From positions 37,746 through 101,745 of the forward strand of contig NZ_JBNPNH010000008.1 of the NCBI RefSeq assembly GCF_050314555.1: 64,000 nucleotides of DNA. The letters run 5' to 3'. The number at the start of each line of letters is the position of its first letter. Position 1 is the first letter of the stretch. The translations under genes and the position numbers were made by a program. Below the pieces are notes generated by a model. That model had not been told where the DNA came from. It searched no databases and saw nothing but the letters and a program-made list of their open reading frames with translations. Source of the DNA: Spyradosoma sp004558035 (GTDB lineage: Bacteria > Verrucomicrobiota > Verrucomicrobiia > Opitutales > UBA953). Positions 8,366 to 16,194 of this stretch are shown piece after piece.

Positions 8366-11300
8366 ATGAAGTCACGCAGCCGTTCTTCAAACTTTTTCAG
8401 TTCCGTCGCGCGCTCGCGACGCACCGTCGCCGCGGGCGTTCCCGCGTTCCTGCTCGCGGCCGCCATCGCGCTCGGCGTTTCCGCCGTTCCCGCGCGCGCC
8501 GCGAACGTCACCGTCTATGAATCCGACGGCACGACGGAGCGCGCTTCGGGCGACTCGCTCGGCGACGTCGCGGCTTCCGTCCAAAACGGCGACGTCGTCG
8601 AATTCTCGAGCGGCCGGGTGAGCGGCGGCTCGCTCTCGTTCACGGGAGACACGACGCTCACGCTGCAGTCCGCCGTCGCGGGGACGCAGGTCGAGGCGTC
8701 GGGGATTTCCGTCGACACCGGCGCGCTGACGCTGAATCTGAAAGATCTCTCGCTCACGAGCTACGCGACCAACCCGTTCGCGCAGACCTCTTGGGACGGA
8801 ATCAGAATCGTCGGCGACAACGCGACGATTCAGAACTGCGCTTCTTCGAATCGCGGCGGCGCGGTTTTCGCCGACGTGGGCGACGTCGCCGTTTCGAGCA
8901 CGACGACTTTCTCGAACAACAAGGCGCAGTCGAATGTGTGGGGCAGCGGCGGCGCGATTCTCGCGTACGCCGGAAACGTTTCCGTTTCGGGCACGACGAC
9001 TTTCACGAACAACAAGACGACCCAGCCCAACGGCGTCTCTTACGGCGGCGCGATCTGCGCGATTCGAACATTCGTCATGTTCCCGTCCGGTCTTTTCGGC
9101 GACGTGGGCGGCGACGTCACCGTCTCGGGCGAGACGCTCTTCTCCGGCAACAAGGCGGCGACCGCCGGCGGCGCGATTTTCGCCTACCGGAACGTCCTCG
9201 TCTCGGGCAAGACGACTTTCGAAAACAACACGGCGGCAACCGCCGGCGGCGCGATTTACGCGGAAGGCTACGTCAAATTTTGGGGCGACGGCTCCGAGTC
9301 GACGTTTTCGGGCAACACCGCGGACGGCGAGGCGAACGACCTGCGCGCGCTCTACGTCGTCATCACGGACGCGGGAACGTATTCCTTCGGCGGCGGCGTC
9401 GAGCTCGTGCCCTCGAGCGGAGCCGGAGGCACGCTCGAAATCAGCGGCGGCGCGCAAGTCACGTTCACCGGAGGCGCGGTCAATTACGTCGGCGGCACGG
9501 CGACGGTGAAAGGCGCGGAAACGACGGCGAAGTTCGAAAACGCAGGCGCGGCGTCCAACACGTTCGACGGCGGGTTCAAGCTTCTCGACGGCGCGACGGT
9601 CGAGCTCTCCGGCTCGGGCGTGACGCTGAACGTCAAAAACTGGACGGACGACGCGACGAGCGCGCTGACGCTCGGCGCGGGAACGAAACTCGCGCTGACG
9701 TCGGACTCCTCGGCGACGACGATCCGCTCCGCGCTGACGCTCGACGGCGACCTCGACGCGGGAACGGACGCGCTGACGCTCGCGGGAACGACGAACGCGG
9801 GCGGCGAAATCGTCGCGGGAACGCTCGCCGTTTCCGGCACGGCGACGCTTTCGGGCGCGGTCTCCGCGGGCGCGACGGAAGTTTCCGGCACGCTGACGCT
9901 CGACGGCGCGGCGGGCGTTTCGCGCGAACTCGGCAACGTGACGATGAGCTCGGGCGGCATGTTCGAAGTGAACACGGACGCGACGGCGGACGTCGTTTTC
10001 GCGGCGGACTCGACGGGCGCGACGGTGAGCGTTTCCGGCGCGACGCTGACCGGGAACGTGACGCTGAGCGGCGACGCGACGAACGCGCTGAATCTCTCGA
10101 ACGCGACGATCGCGGGAACGCTGACGGCGACGGGCGGCACGCTCTCGCTCGACGGCGAGAACGCGGCGGACCGCGTCAGAATCGGCTCGGGCGCGGTCGT
10201 GACGCAGACCGAAGGCGCGACGCTGAGCGCGACGGCGGTGGACGTCGTCGATTCGACCTTCGTTCTGGAACGCGGCGCGAGCATCGGCGCGGCGGTTTAC
10301 GTCGAAAGCGGCAGGGCGGAAATCGCGGGAACGATCGCGAATCACCTCGAGCTGACGAACGGCTCAACGCTGACGGCGTCGGCGGACTCGACCGTCCGCT
10401 CGCTCTACGCGGAAAATTCGAGCGTGAATCTCGCGGGCGAGGCGGAGACGGTGCGCGTCGTACGCGACGAGAACGCGGCGGAAGACCTCGCGGCGAGCGA
10501 GATTTCCGGCTCCGTGAGCGGGCGGCTTTCCGTGGTGAACGCGGAGGCGACGCTTTCCGGAAGCGCGGCGAACGTGAGCGTCGCCGGCTCGGGCGCGAAC
10601 TTCACGCAGACGGCGGACGGCGCGATTTCCGGCACGCTTGACGCGTCGCACGGCGCGACGGCGACGCTCGCGGGGACGGTTTCGAAAATCCGGATCAACG
10701 CCTTTGATCAAAACGCCGCCGAGGAAGGCACGACGACCGTGACGCTCGAGGCGGCGGGCACGACGCTCGAAGCGCTGGAGATTCACGGCGACGCGCTGCT
10801 GACGGCGAAGACCGGCGAAGGTGAAGGCACGACGTGGAACGCGCTTGAAGTGACGACCGCGATCGCGGACGGCGCGGGCAAGATCAAGGGCGGCGACGTG
10901 ACGCTGAACGGACTTTCGGGGACGACGGCGGTCACCGCCATGGGCACGCTGACGCTGAACGGCGCGACGCGCACGAGCGGCGACGTCGTCGCGAACGGGA
11001 AGCTGGTGATTTCCTCCGGCGCGGAAGCGACGCTGAGCGGTCAGGTCGGCGCGGGCGAAGCGCGGATCGACGGCACGCTGACGCTCACGGGAACGGACTG
11101 GGAGCAGAGCGACGGACTCGGCGCCCTGATTTCGGTCGGCGAGAACGGCGCGTTCGTCGTCGATTACATCGCGGCATCGACGATCCGCGTGGATTCCGCG
11201 AGCACGATTTCGCTGAAGAACGGCGCGTGGCTTTCGGCGGCGCTTTCGTTCAAGACGAAGACGCTCGAGCTGAGCGGCGGCGCGAAGCTCCACAACGCGT

Positions 11301-13372
11301 TCCGCAACGAGGATCAGACGCTCGAAGTCGTCGAAAAGATCGAAGACGGCGACGGCACGATCGAAGGCGGCACGGTGACGCTGCACGGCGGCGTGAGCGG
11401 GAACGTGAACGTTTCAGCAATGAAGGATCTGAATCTCGGCGGCGAAACGAAGACGACGGGAACGCTCTCGGCGGACACGATTCGGTTGCTTTCGGACGCT
11501 GCGCTGACGGCGGACTTTTCCAAGGTTTCCGTGGGCGAGTCGCTCACCGTGAACATGGACGCGACGGCGACGCTGACGATCGACACGGCAGGCGCGGTCG
11601 TGGACAAGCTGCAGGTGGACGGCGCGGTGACGCTGACGGGCGGGAACGCGTTTTCGCTCGAAACTCTGCGCGGCTCGGGAACGGTCGAAAAGACGGGCGC
11701 GGGCGCGCTGACGCTCGGCGCGAGCGCGGATTTCGCAGGAACGTTGAAGATTTCCGCGGGCGCGGCGACGCTGAGCGCAGGCGCGACGTTCGGCGGCTCG
11801 CTCGGATTTTTCTCAGAAAATGAAACGCTGACCGCTCACGACGGCGCGACGATCGCGGGAACGCTGACGCTGGGCTCGGGAACGACGCTCGAGCTCGGCG
11901 GGCACGACGCGAAGGCGACGGTTTCCGTGGGCGCGCTCGTGCAGGGCGGCGCTTCCGCGCAGGCGTTTTCGCTGCGCGCGCGGAACGCTTCCGCGGGAAC
12001 GACGACGATCGTGCACGACGTGTATTCGGCGAACGAATACGACGTGCTGCGCGTCGGCTCCGGCGCGGATCTGAGCTTCGCGACGGCGCTCCTGCGCGCG
12101 GGAACGGGGCTCGACGTGAACGCGCTCGCCGCCGCGCCGGACGGCGTGACGCTGACGCTCGTCGAGGGCGACGTGGCGCACGGCTACGGCGCGCTGGTTT
12201 TGGCGGACGAGTTCGACCTGGTGAATATCGCGCTGAGCGCGGACGGCACGACGGCTTCGGCGGGCTTGGGCGCGGCCGCGCTCGCGGCGGGCGTTTTCCC
12301 GCTCGAGACGACGTCGGCGCAGCGCGCGACGGCGCAGGCGGCGACGCTCGCGGGAACGGCTTCGGGCTACGGCGCGGCGCTGAACGCGCTGACGAATCCG
12401 CACGACACGCTCGCGGCGCTCGACGCGCTCGGGGCGGCGCACGCGGCGTCGATGATGCCGGCGCAGATTGACGGGGCGTGGAACCGTCTGCGCGGCGTGA
12501 TGAACGCGGCAGGAACGGGCGCGCGCCTCGGCGCGGAGACGGAGCTCGCGGCGTGGGCGCAGTACGCGGGCAGCTGGACGGACGTGGACGCGTCGCGGGA
12601 ACGCGCCTCGTGGACGCGTCGGATGCACGGCGCGCACGTGGGCGTGGAGGGCGCGTTCGCGTCCGGTTGGACGGCGGGCGCGGCGCTCGGCTACGAGGAT
12701 TCCGAGCAGAAAGTCGGCGGGGCGAAGATCGCGGACGACGCGCTTTCGGCGAGTTTCTACGCGCGGCGGGAAGAAGGTCCGCTCACGCAGACGGCGGCGC
12801 TTTCGTTCGCGCGTCACGATTACGAGACGCGTCGCGCGGTCGCGTTCCCGGGCTACGCGGGGCGGACGCGCGGGGACACGCTCGGTTTCACGGCGGCGCT
12901 GAGCTACGAGGCGTCGTACGCGTTCGCGGTCGCGGACTGGGCGAAAGTTTCGCCGGTGGCGAGCCTGAGCGCGGCGTGGAACACGATCGAAGGCTGGACG
13001 GAAAGCGGCGCGGACGCGGCGCTGCGCATCGGCGACCAGGACGCGCTCACGTGGCTCGCGGGCGCGGGCGCTCGCGCGGATTTCGAGTTCGCGAATCCGT
13101 TCACGGACGCGGCGAAGGCGCGCGTGGGCGCGTACGCGCTGTTCACGGCGGAGTTCGGCGAGCGCAGCTGCGGCGTGGACGCTTCGTTCGCGGACACGGG
13201 CGAGGGCTTCAGGCAGGGCTACGACGATCCTTCGCGCTATGCGCTTCAGCTGGGCGCGACGGCGTCGCTTCCGCTGAGCGGGAACACGGCTCTCTTCGGC
13301 GGCGTTTCGACGGAGCTCCGCGAAGACGAGACGAACCTGAACGCGAACGTCGGCGTGCGCTTCACGTGGTGA
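8366..13372 (+). CDS. Type Va autotransporter with Pmp-like GGAI/FxxN passenger repeats
   Basis: A 1668-residue protein. A long extended signal peptide ends at PARA near residue 47. Residues ~175-320 form a beta-helix with paired motifs FSNN, FTNN...GGAIC, FSGN...GGAIF, FENN...GGAIY and FSGN. These are the FxxN and GGA[I/L/V] repeats that define chlamydial polymorphic membrane proteins. A very long Ala/Gly/Thr/Leu-rich passenger follows (VTLSGDATNALNLSNATIAG type). From about residue 1390 a typical autotransporter beta-barrel begins (AAWAQYAGSWTDV...) and the chain ends in aromatic Trp (NANVGVRFTW). AAAGGAAAA precedes the ATG at 8366. Predicted role: surface-exposed adhesin or shielding protein. 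The gene carries the densest run of GCGGGAACG motifs in the window, in several codon phases. Confidence 0.92.
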   Translation: MKSRSRSSNFFSSVARSRRTVAAGVPAFLLAAAIALGVSAVPARAANVTVYESDGTTERASGDSLGDVAASVQNGDVVEFSSGRVSGGSLSFTGDTTLTLQSAVAGTQVEASGISVDTGALTLNLKDLSLTSYATNPFAQTSWDGIRIVGDNATIQNCASSNRGGAVFADVGDVAVSSTTTFSNNKAQSNVWGSGGAILAYAGNVSVSGTTTFTNNKTTQPNGVSYGGAICAIRTFVMFPSGLFGDVGGDVTVSGETLFSGNKAATAGGAIFAYRNVLVSGKTTFENNTAATAGGAIYAEGYVKFWGDGSESTFSGNTADGEANDLRALYVVITDAGTYSFGGGVELVPSSGAGGTLEISGGAQVTFTGGAVNYVGGTATVKGAETTAKFENAGAASNTFDGGFKLLDGATVELSGSGVTLNVKNWTDDATSALTLGAGTKLALTSDSSATTIRSALTLDGDLDAGTDALTLAGTTNAGGEIVAGTLAVSGTATLSGAVSAGATEVSGTLTLDGAAGVSRELGNVTMSSGGMFEVNTDATADVVFAADSTGATVSVSGATLTGNVTLSGDATNALNLSNATIAGTLTATGGTLSLDGENAADRVRIGSGAVVTQTEGATLSATAVDVVDSTFVLERGASIGAAVYVESGRAEIAGTIANHLELTNGSTLTASADSTVRSLYAENSSVNLAGEAETVRVVRDENAAEDLAASEISGSVSGRLSVVNAEATLSGSAANVSVAGSGANFTQTADGAISGTLDASHGATATLAGTVSKIRINAFDQNAAEEGTTTVTLEAAGTTLEALEIHGDALLTAKTGEGEGTTWNALEVTTAIADGAGKIKGGDVTLNGLSGTTAVTAMGTLTLNGATRTSGDVVANGKLVISSGAEATLSGQVGAGEARIDGTLTLTGTDWEQSDGLGALISVGENGAFVVDYIAASTIRVDSASTISLKNGAWLSAALSFKTKTLELSGGAKLHNAFRNEDQTLEVVEKIEDGDGTIEGGTVTLHGGVSGNVNVSAMKDLNLGGETKTTGTLSADTIRLLSDAALTADFSKVSVGESLTVNMDATATLTIDTAGAVVDKLQVDGAVTLTGGNAFSLETLRGSGTVEKTGAGALTLGASADFAGTLKISAGAATLSAGATFGGSLGFFSENETLTAHDGATIAGTLTLGSGTTLELGGHDAKATVSVGALVQGGASAQAFSLRARNASAGTTTIVHDVYSANEYDVLRVGSGADLSFATALLRAGTGLDVNALAAAPDGVTLTLVEGDVAHGYGALVLADEFDLVNIALSADGTTASAGLGAAALAAGVFPLETTSAQRATAQAATLAGTASGYGAALNALTNPHDTLAALDALGAAHAASMMPAQIDGAWNRLRGVMNAAGTGARLGAETELAAWAQYAGSWTDVDASRERASWTRRMHGAHVGVEGAFASGWTAGAALGYEDSEQKVGGAKIADDALSASFYARREEGPLTQTAALSFARHDYETRRAVAFPGYAGRTRGDTLGFTAALSYEASYAFAVADWAKVSPVASLSAAWNTIEGWTESGADAALRIGDQDALTWLAGAGARADFEFANPFTDAAKARVGAYALFTAEFGERSCGVDASFADTGEGFRQGYDDPSRYALQLGATASLPLSGNTALFGGVSTELREDETNLNANVGVRFTW

Positions 13373-13398
13373 GGCGCGCGCGTTCGCGCGCTTTTGGA
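13373..13398 (+). terminator. Possible terminator after the autotransporter
   Basis: A GCGCGCG-TT-CGCGCGC-type GC stem is followed by TTTT. The T-run is short, so this is a weak call. Confidence 0.4.
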
Positions 13399-13424
13399 GA
13401 AGCGACATTCTTGTCGCTTTTCGG
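13398..13424. repeat. GAAGCGACA-type palindromic repeat
   Basis: GAAGCGACA-TTCT-TGTCGCTTTTC hairpin. A second, variant hairpin (AAGCGACTGGAAAGTCGCTT) lies at about 13464-13483. Confidence 0.55.
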
Positions 13425-13534
13425 AATCCTTCAAAGAAAATTTCCTTAAAAAAAACTTCAACAAGCGACTGGAAAGTCGCTTCCCAAAAAGGCAACGGGA
13501 ACGCTGATCAACAGCCGCCCCGTCGGGACCTGTG

Positions 13535-13590
13535 CCATCCACTATTCACTATTCATTATCCACTATCCGTTATCCACCATCCGTTATCTT
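13535..13590. repeat. Word-repeat arm (CCATCCACTATTCATTATCC type)
   Basis: Tandem near-copies of ACTATTCATTATCC / CCGTTATCCACCATCC lie between the autotransporter and the convergent hydrolase gene. The same words occur at 30900-30955 and 57700-57745. Confidence 0.6.
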
Positions 13591-13595
13591 CCGGG

Positions 13596-14339
13596 TCAAG
13601 ACGCCGTGAAGAACTTCAGGGCGTGCGCGAAGGCTTCGGGAGAGCGCCGCAGCGCCGCGTGCCCGCAGGGCGCGGAGACGACGCGCGCGGGAACGCCGGG
13701 AAGCGGCAGAAACTGCGGCGCGACCTTCGCGTCGCGTTCGCCGCGCACGATCAGCAGCGGCGGGAACGCTCCGTTTTTCGGAAGCGGAATCCGGCGCAGC
13801 GGCGAATCTTCCGTGTGGCGCAGATCCGGCAGGCAGCGGCACAGAAAGCGCGCGGGCGGGAAGATTTTCCGCACGCGTTCCGGCCAGAAGGAGCCCTGAT
13901 TCGGCGGCGCGAACATCGCGACCGCGGCGACGCGCGCGAGCTCTTCCCGCGAAAACTCCGAAAGCGCCACGCGCAGCAGAATTCCGCCCATGCTGTGCGT
14001 CGCGAAAAAGATCTTCTCTCCCGCCGGCATTTTTTCGAAAAGCGCGCGGAGCCGTTCCCGCAGGATCTCTCCGTGACGGAAAACGCCGAGCCGGCTGGTC
14101 GGATAATCGTAGGCGAACGCGCGGAAACCCGCCGCGGCGAAGCGTTCCGCGAGCAGGTTCATGGACGGAGCGCGCATCAGCAGGCCGTGAATCAGCACGA
14201 CGGTTCCGCGCGCGGGAACGTCCGAAGCCGCCGGAAATTCCTCGAACGCGAAACCCCGCCGAAAATAGCCGCGCACGTCGAAAAGCGTTCCCGCGCGGGA
14301 ACGCTTCGCGGCGCGCTTTTCGTCGGCGGACGCCTTCAC
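13596..14339 (-). CDS. Alpha/beta hydrolase (lipase/esterase-like)
   Basis: A 247-residue protein from a GTG at 14339 whose GTGA overlaps the stop of the upstream transporter gene, a translational-coupling arrangement. The ATG at 14594 was rejected because the extra 85 residues are an Arg-rich shadow of the transporter gene. Features: oxyanion-hole HG in GTVVLIHGLLM (~49), nucleophile elbow HSMGG in FFATHSMGGILL (~115), and a late acidic region in IVRGERDAKVAP. The terminal CGHAALRRSPEAF segment carries the probable catalytic His. The fold resembles small triacylglycerol lipases and pimeloyl-ester hydrolases; the substrate is unknown. The codons for residues ~12-18 contain a perfect 24-bp palindrome of GCGGGAACG copies. 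Confidence 0.8.
   Translation of the reverse strand: MKASADEKRAAKRSRAGTLFDVRGYFRRGFAFEEFPAASDVPARGTVVLIHGLLMRAPSMNLLAERFAAAGFRAFAYDYPTSRLGVFRHGEILRERLRALFEKMPAGEKIFFATHSMGGILLRVALSEFSREELARVAAVAMFAPPNQGSFWPERVRKIFPPARFLCRCLPDLRHTEDSPLRRIPLPKNGAFPPLLIVRGERDAKVAPQFLPLPGVPARVVSAPCGHAALRRSPEAFAHALKFFTAS
14283..14306. repeat. Perfect 24-bp palindrome of two abutting GCGGGAACG motifs
   Basis: AAGCGTTCCCGC is followed directly by its reverse complement, with no loop. It lies inside the first codons of the hydrolase gene, 30 bases beyond the AspT-like transporter stop. It could form a hairpin in the shared transcript. Confidence 0.85.
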
Positions 14340-16045
14340 GAGCAGAAGACGAGAATGAGCAGCTGCGCCGTGAGCACGCGCAGGAACATCGTGAGCGGAT
14401 AGACGGTCGCGTAGGCGACGTTCGGCGCTTCGTTCTGCGCGACGCTGTTCGCGTAGGCGAGCGCGGGCGGGTCCGTCGTCGCGCCCGCGACGAGTCCCAT
14501 CACGGAATAATAGTTCAGTCTGAAAACGCCGCGCGCCACGAAGCCCACGACGAGCAGCGGCACCGTCGTGATGCAGAAGCCGATCAGCACCCACCAGTAG
14601 CCGCCGCCGATCACCGCCTGCAGAAAGCCGTCGCCCGCGCCGAGCCCGACGCTCGCGAGAAAGAGCAGAATGCCGATTTCGCGGATCATCAGATTCGCCG
14701 CGATCGGCGTGTAGGTGACGAGGTGAGACTTGTAGCCCCAGCAGCTGATCAGAATCGCGATGATGAGCGGACCGCCCGCGAGCCCCAGCTTCAGCGGCTG
14801 CGAAAGCCCGGGAACGGCGAACGGAATACTCCCGAAAAAGACGCCCAGCGCGATGCCGAGGAAGATCGAGACGAGGTTCGGGTGGTCGAGCCGCTTCAGC
14901 TCATTGCCGAGCACTTTTTCCACTTCGTTCACCGCGTGCTCGGGACCGACGACGTTCACGCGGTCGCCTATCTGCAGGCGCAGCGTCGGCGAGGCGACCT
15001 GCACGACGCCCGCGCGGTTGATGCGCGTGATCGCCACGCCCATCGCCGTGTAGGCGGCGAGGCGCGAAAGCGGGCGCCCGTTCATGTTCTCGCGCGTCAC
15101 GATGATGCGCCGGCGCACGATGGCGGACTTGATGTGCTCCCAGTCCTCGACGCCCCAGTTGATGACCTTGCCGAAGAACGCGCCGACCATTTCCGCGTCT
15201 TCCTTGAAGACGATGACGAAGAGGCGGTCGCCCGCGGCGAGCACGGTGTCGCCCGTGGCGACCGTCGGCGCGTTCTCGCCGCGACGATGGCGCGAGATGA
15301 CGAACGGGCGGCTGAACAGGCGCGTGATTTCGGAAATCTTCTTGCCGATGATCGCCGGATTCTGCACCTCCAGCGAAATCGCGGCGGACGTGTCGCCCTG
15401 CTCCTTTTCGAGCGCCTTGATCGCAGCGGTCTCCTTGTCGAGGGAAATCTTGAAGACCGCGCGCACGACGATCAGCGAAAGAATGATGCCCACGACGCCG
15501 AGCGGATACGCGCACGCGTAGCCCTGCCCGAGCGTTCCCGCGAGCCGCTCGATCGCGCCGTCCGTCGCCTCCGGATTCGTCTTCACGATTTCCGCGAGCG
15601 CCTGCTGCGCCGCGCCGAGTCCGGGCGTGTTCGTGATCGCGCCGGAAAGCACGCCGACCATCGTCGGCATCGGAATGCCCGTCAGAAAATGGAAGACGAT
15701 CGTCAGCAGCACGCCGAGCAGCACGACGGACGCCGCGAGCCCGTTCATCAGCATTCCGCCCTTCTTGAACGAGGCGAAAAAGCCCGGTCCGACCTGAAGC
15801 CCGATCGTGAACACGAACAGAATCAGTCCGAATTCCTTGACGAAATGGAGCACGTTCCCGTTGACGGAAAAGCCGAGCTGCCCGAGCAGAATCGCCACGA
15901 AGAGCACCAGCGTGATGCCCAACGAAATGCCGAAGACCTTGATGCGTCCCAAGGGAATGCCGATCGCGATCGCGATGCAGAAAAGCAGCACCGTGTGCGC
16001 GACTCCGTTCGTGTCCGCGTAAAACAGGTTGATGATCCAGTCCAT
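14336..16045 (-). CDS. AspT/YidE-family transporter with two TrkA-C domains
   Basis: A 569-residue membrane protein with the AspT/YbjL 'duplication' layout. Five to six helices (residues ~15-190) include the repeat motif GLILFVFTIGLQVGPGFF and SGAITNTPGLGAAQQAL. Two soluble RCK/TrkA-C modules follow (~205-375; ISLEVQNPAIIGKKISEI and RPLSRLAAYTAMGVAITRI). The second membrane half contains ANLMIREIGILLFLASVGLGAGDGF and AGATTDPPALAYANS. AspT itself exchanges aspartate for alanine; members like this one are uncharacterised, so the substrate remains open. It is the first gene of a coupled pair with the hydrolase. No 9-mer copy was noted in the gene except near 15524. Confidence 0.88.
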   Translation of the reverse strand: MDWIINLFYADTNGVAHTVLLFCIAIAIGIPLGRIKVFGISLGITLVLFVAILLGQLGFSVNGNVLHFVKEFGLILFVFTIGLQVGPGFFASFKKGGMLMNGLAASVVLLGVLLTIVFHFLTGIPMPTMVGVLSGAITNTPGLGAAQQALAEIVKTNPEATDGAIERLAGTLGQGYACAYPLGVVGIILSLIVVRAVFKISLDKETAAIKALEKEQGDTSAAISLEVQNPAIIGKKISEITRLFSRPFVISRHRRGENAPTVATGDTVLAAGDRLFVIVFKEDAEMVGAFFGKVINWGVEDWEHIKSAIVRRRIIVTRENMNGRPLSRLAAYTAMGVAITRINRAGVVQVASPTLRLQIGDRVNVVGPEHAVNEVEKVLGNELKRLDHPNLVSIFLGIALGVFFGSIPFAVPGLSQPLKLGLAGGPLIIAILISCWGYKSHLVTYTPIAANLMIREIGILLFLASVGLGAGDGFLQAVIGGGYWWVLIGFCITTVPLLVVGFVARGVFRLNYYSVMGLVAGATTDPPALAYANSVAQNEAPNVAYATVYPLTMFLRVLTAQLLILVFCS

Positions 16046-16132
16046 ACGAAAAAAACTTGCGCGCGAAAATACTCCTTCGCGCCCCGCGAAACAATTTTAT
16101 TTTCCCGCGCCGACGTGCGCCCGCCGAATCGC

Positions 16133-16170
16133 GAAAAAAAAGCGTTCCCGCGGGTTTTGCGGGAACGCTT
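16133..16170 (-). terminator. pnp terminator built from inverted GCGGGAACG copies
   Basis: AGCGTTCCCGC (16141-16151) pairs with GCGGGAACGCT (16159-16169). Read on the minus strand the stem is followed by a run of eight T, downstream of pnp. Confidence 0.88.
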
Positions 16171-16194
16171 CGTCTTGCGGAAGAATCCGTGAAA

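Noticed and set aside
8387..10345. 652-residue reading frame antisense to the autotransporter
   Set aside because: Arg-rich shadow of a GC-rich gene with strong codon bias; no signal, motif or start site. The plus-strand gene is clearly real.
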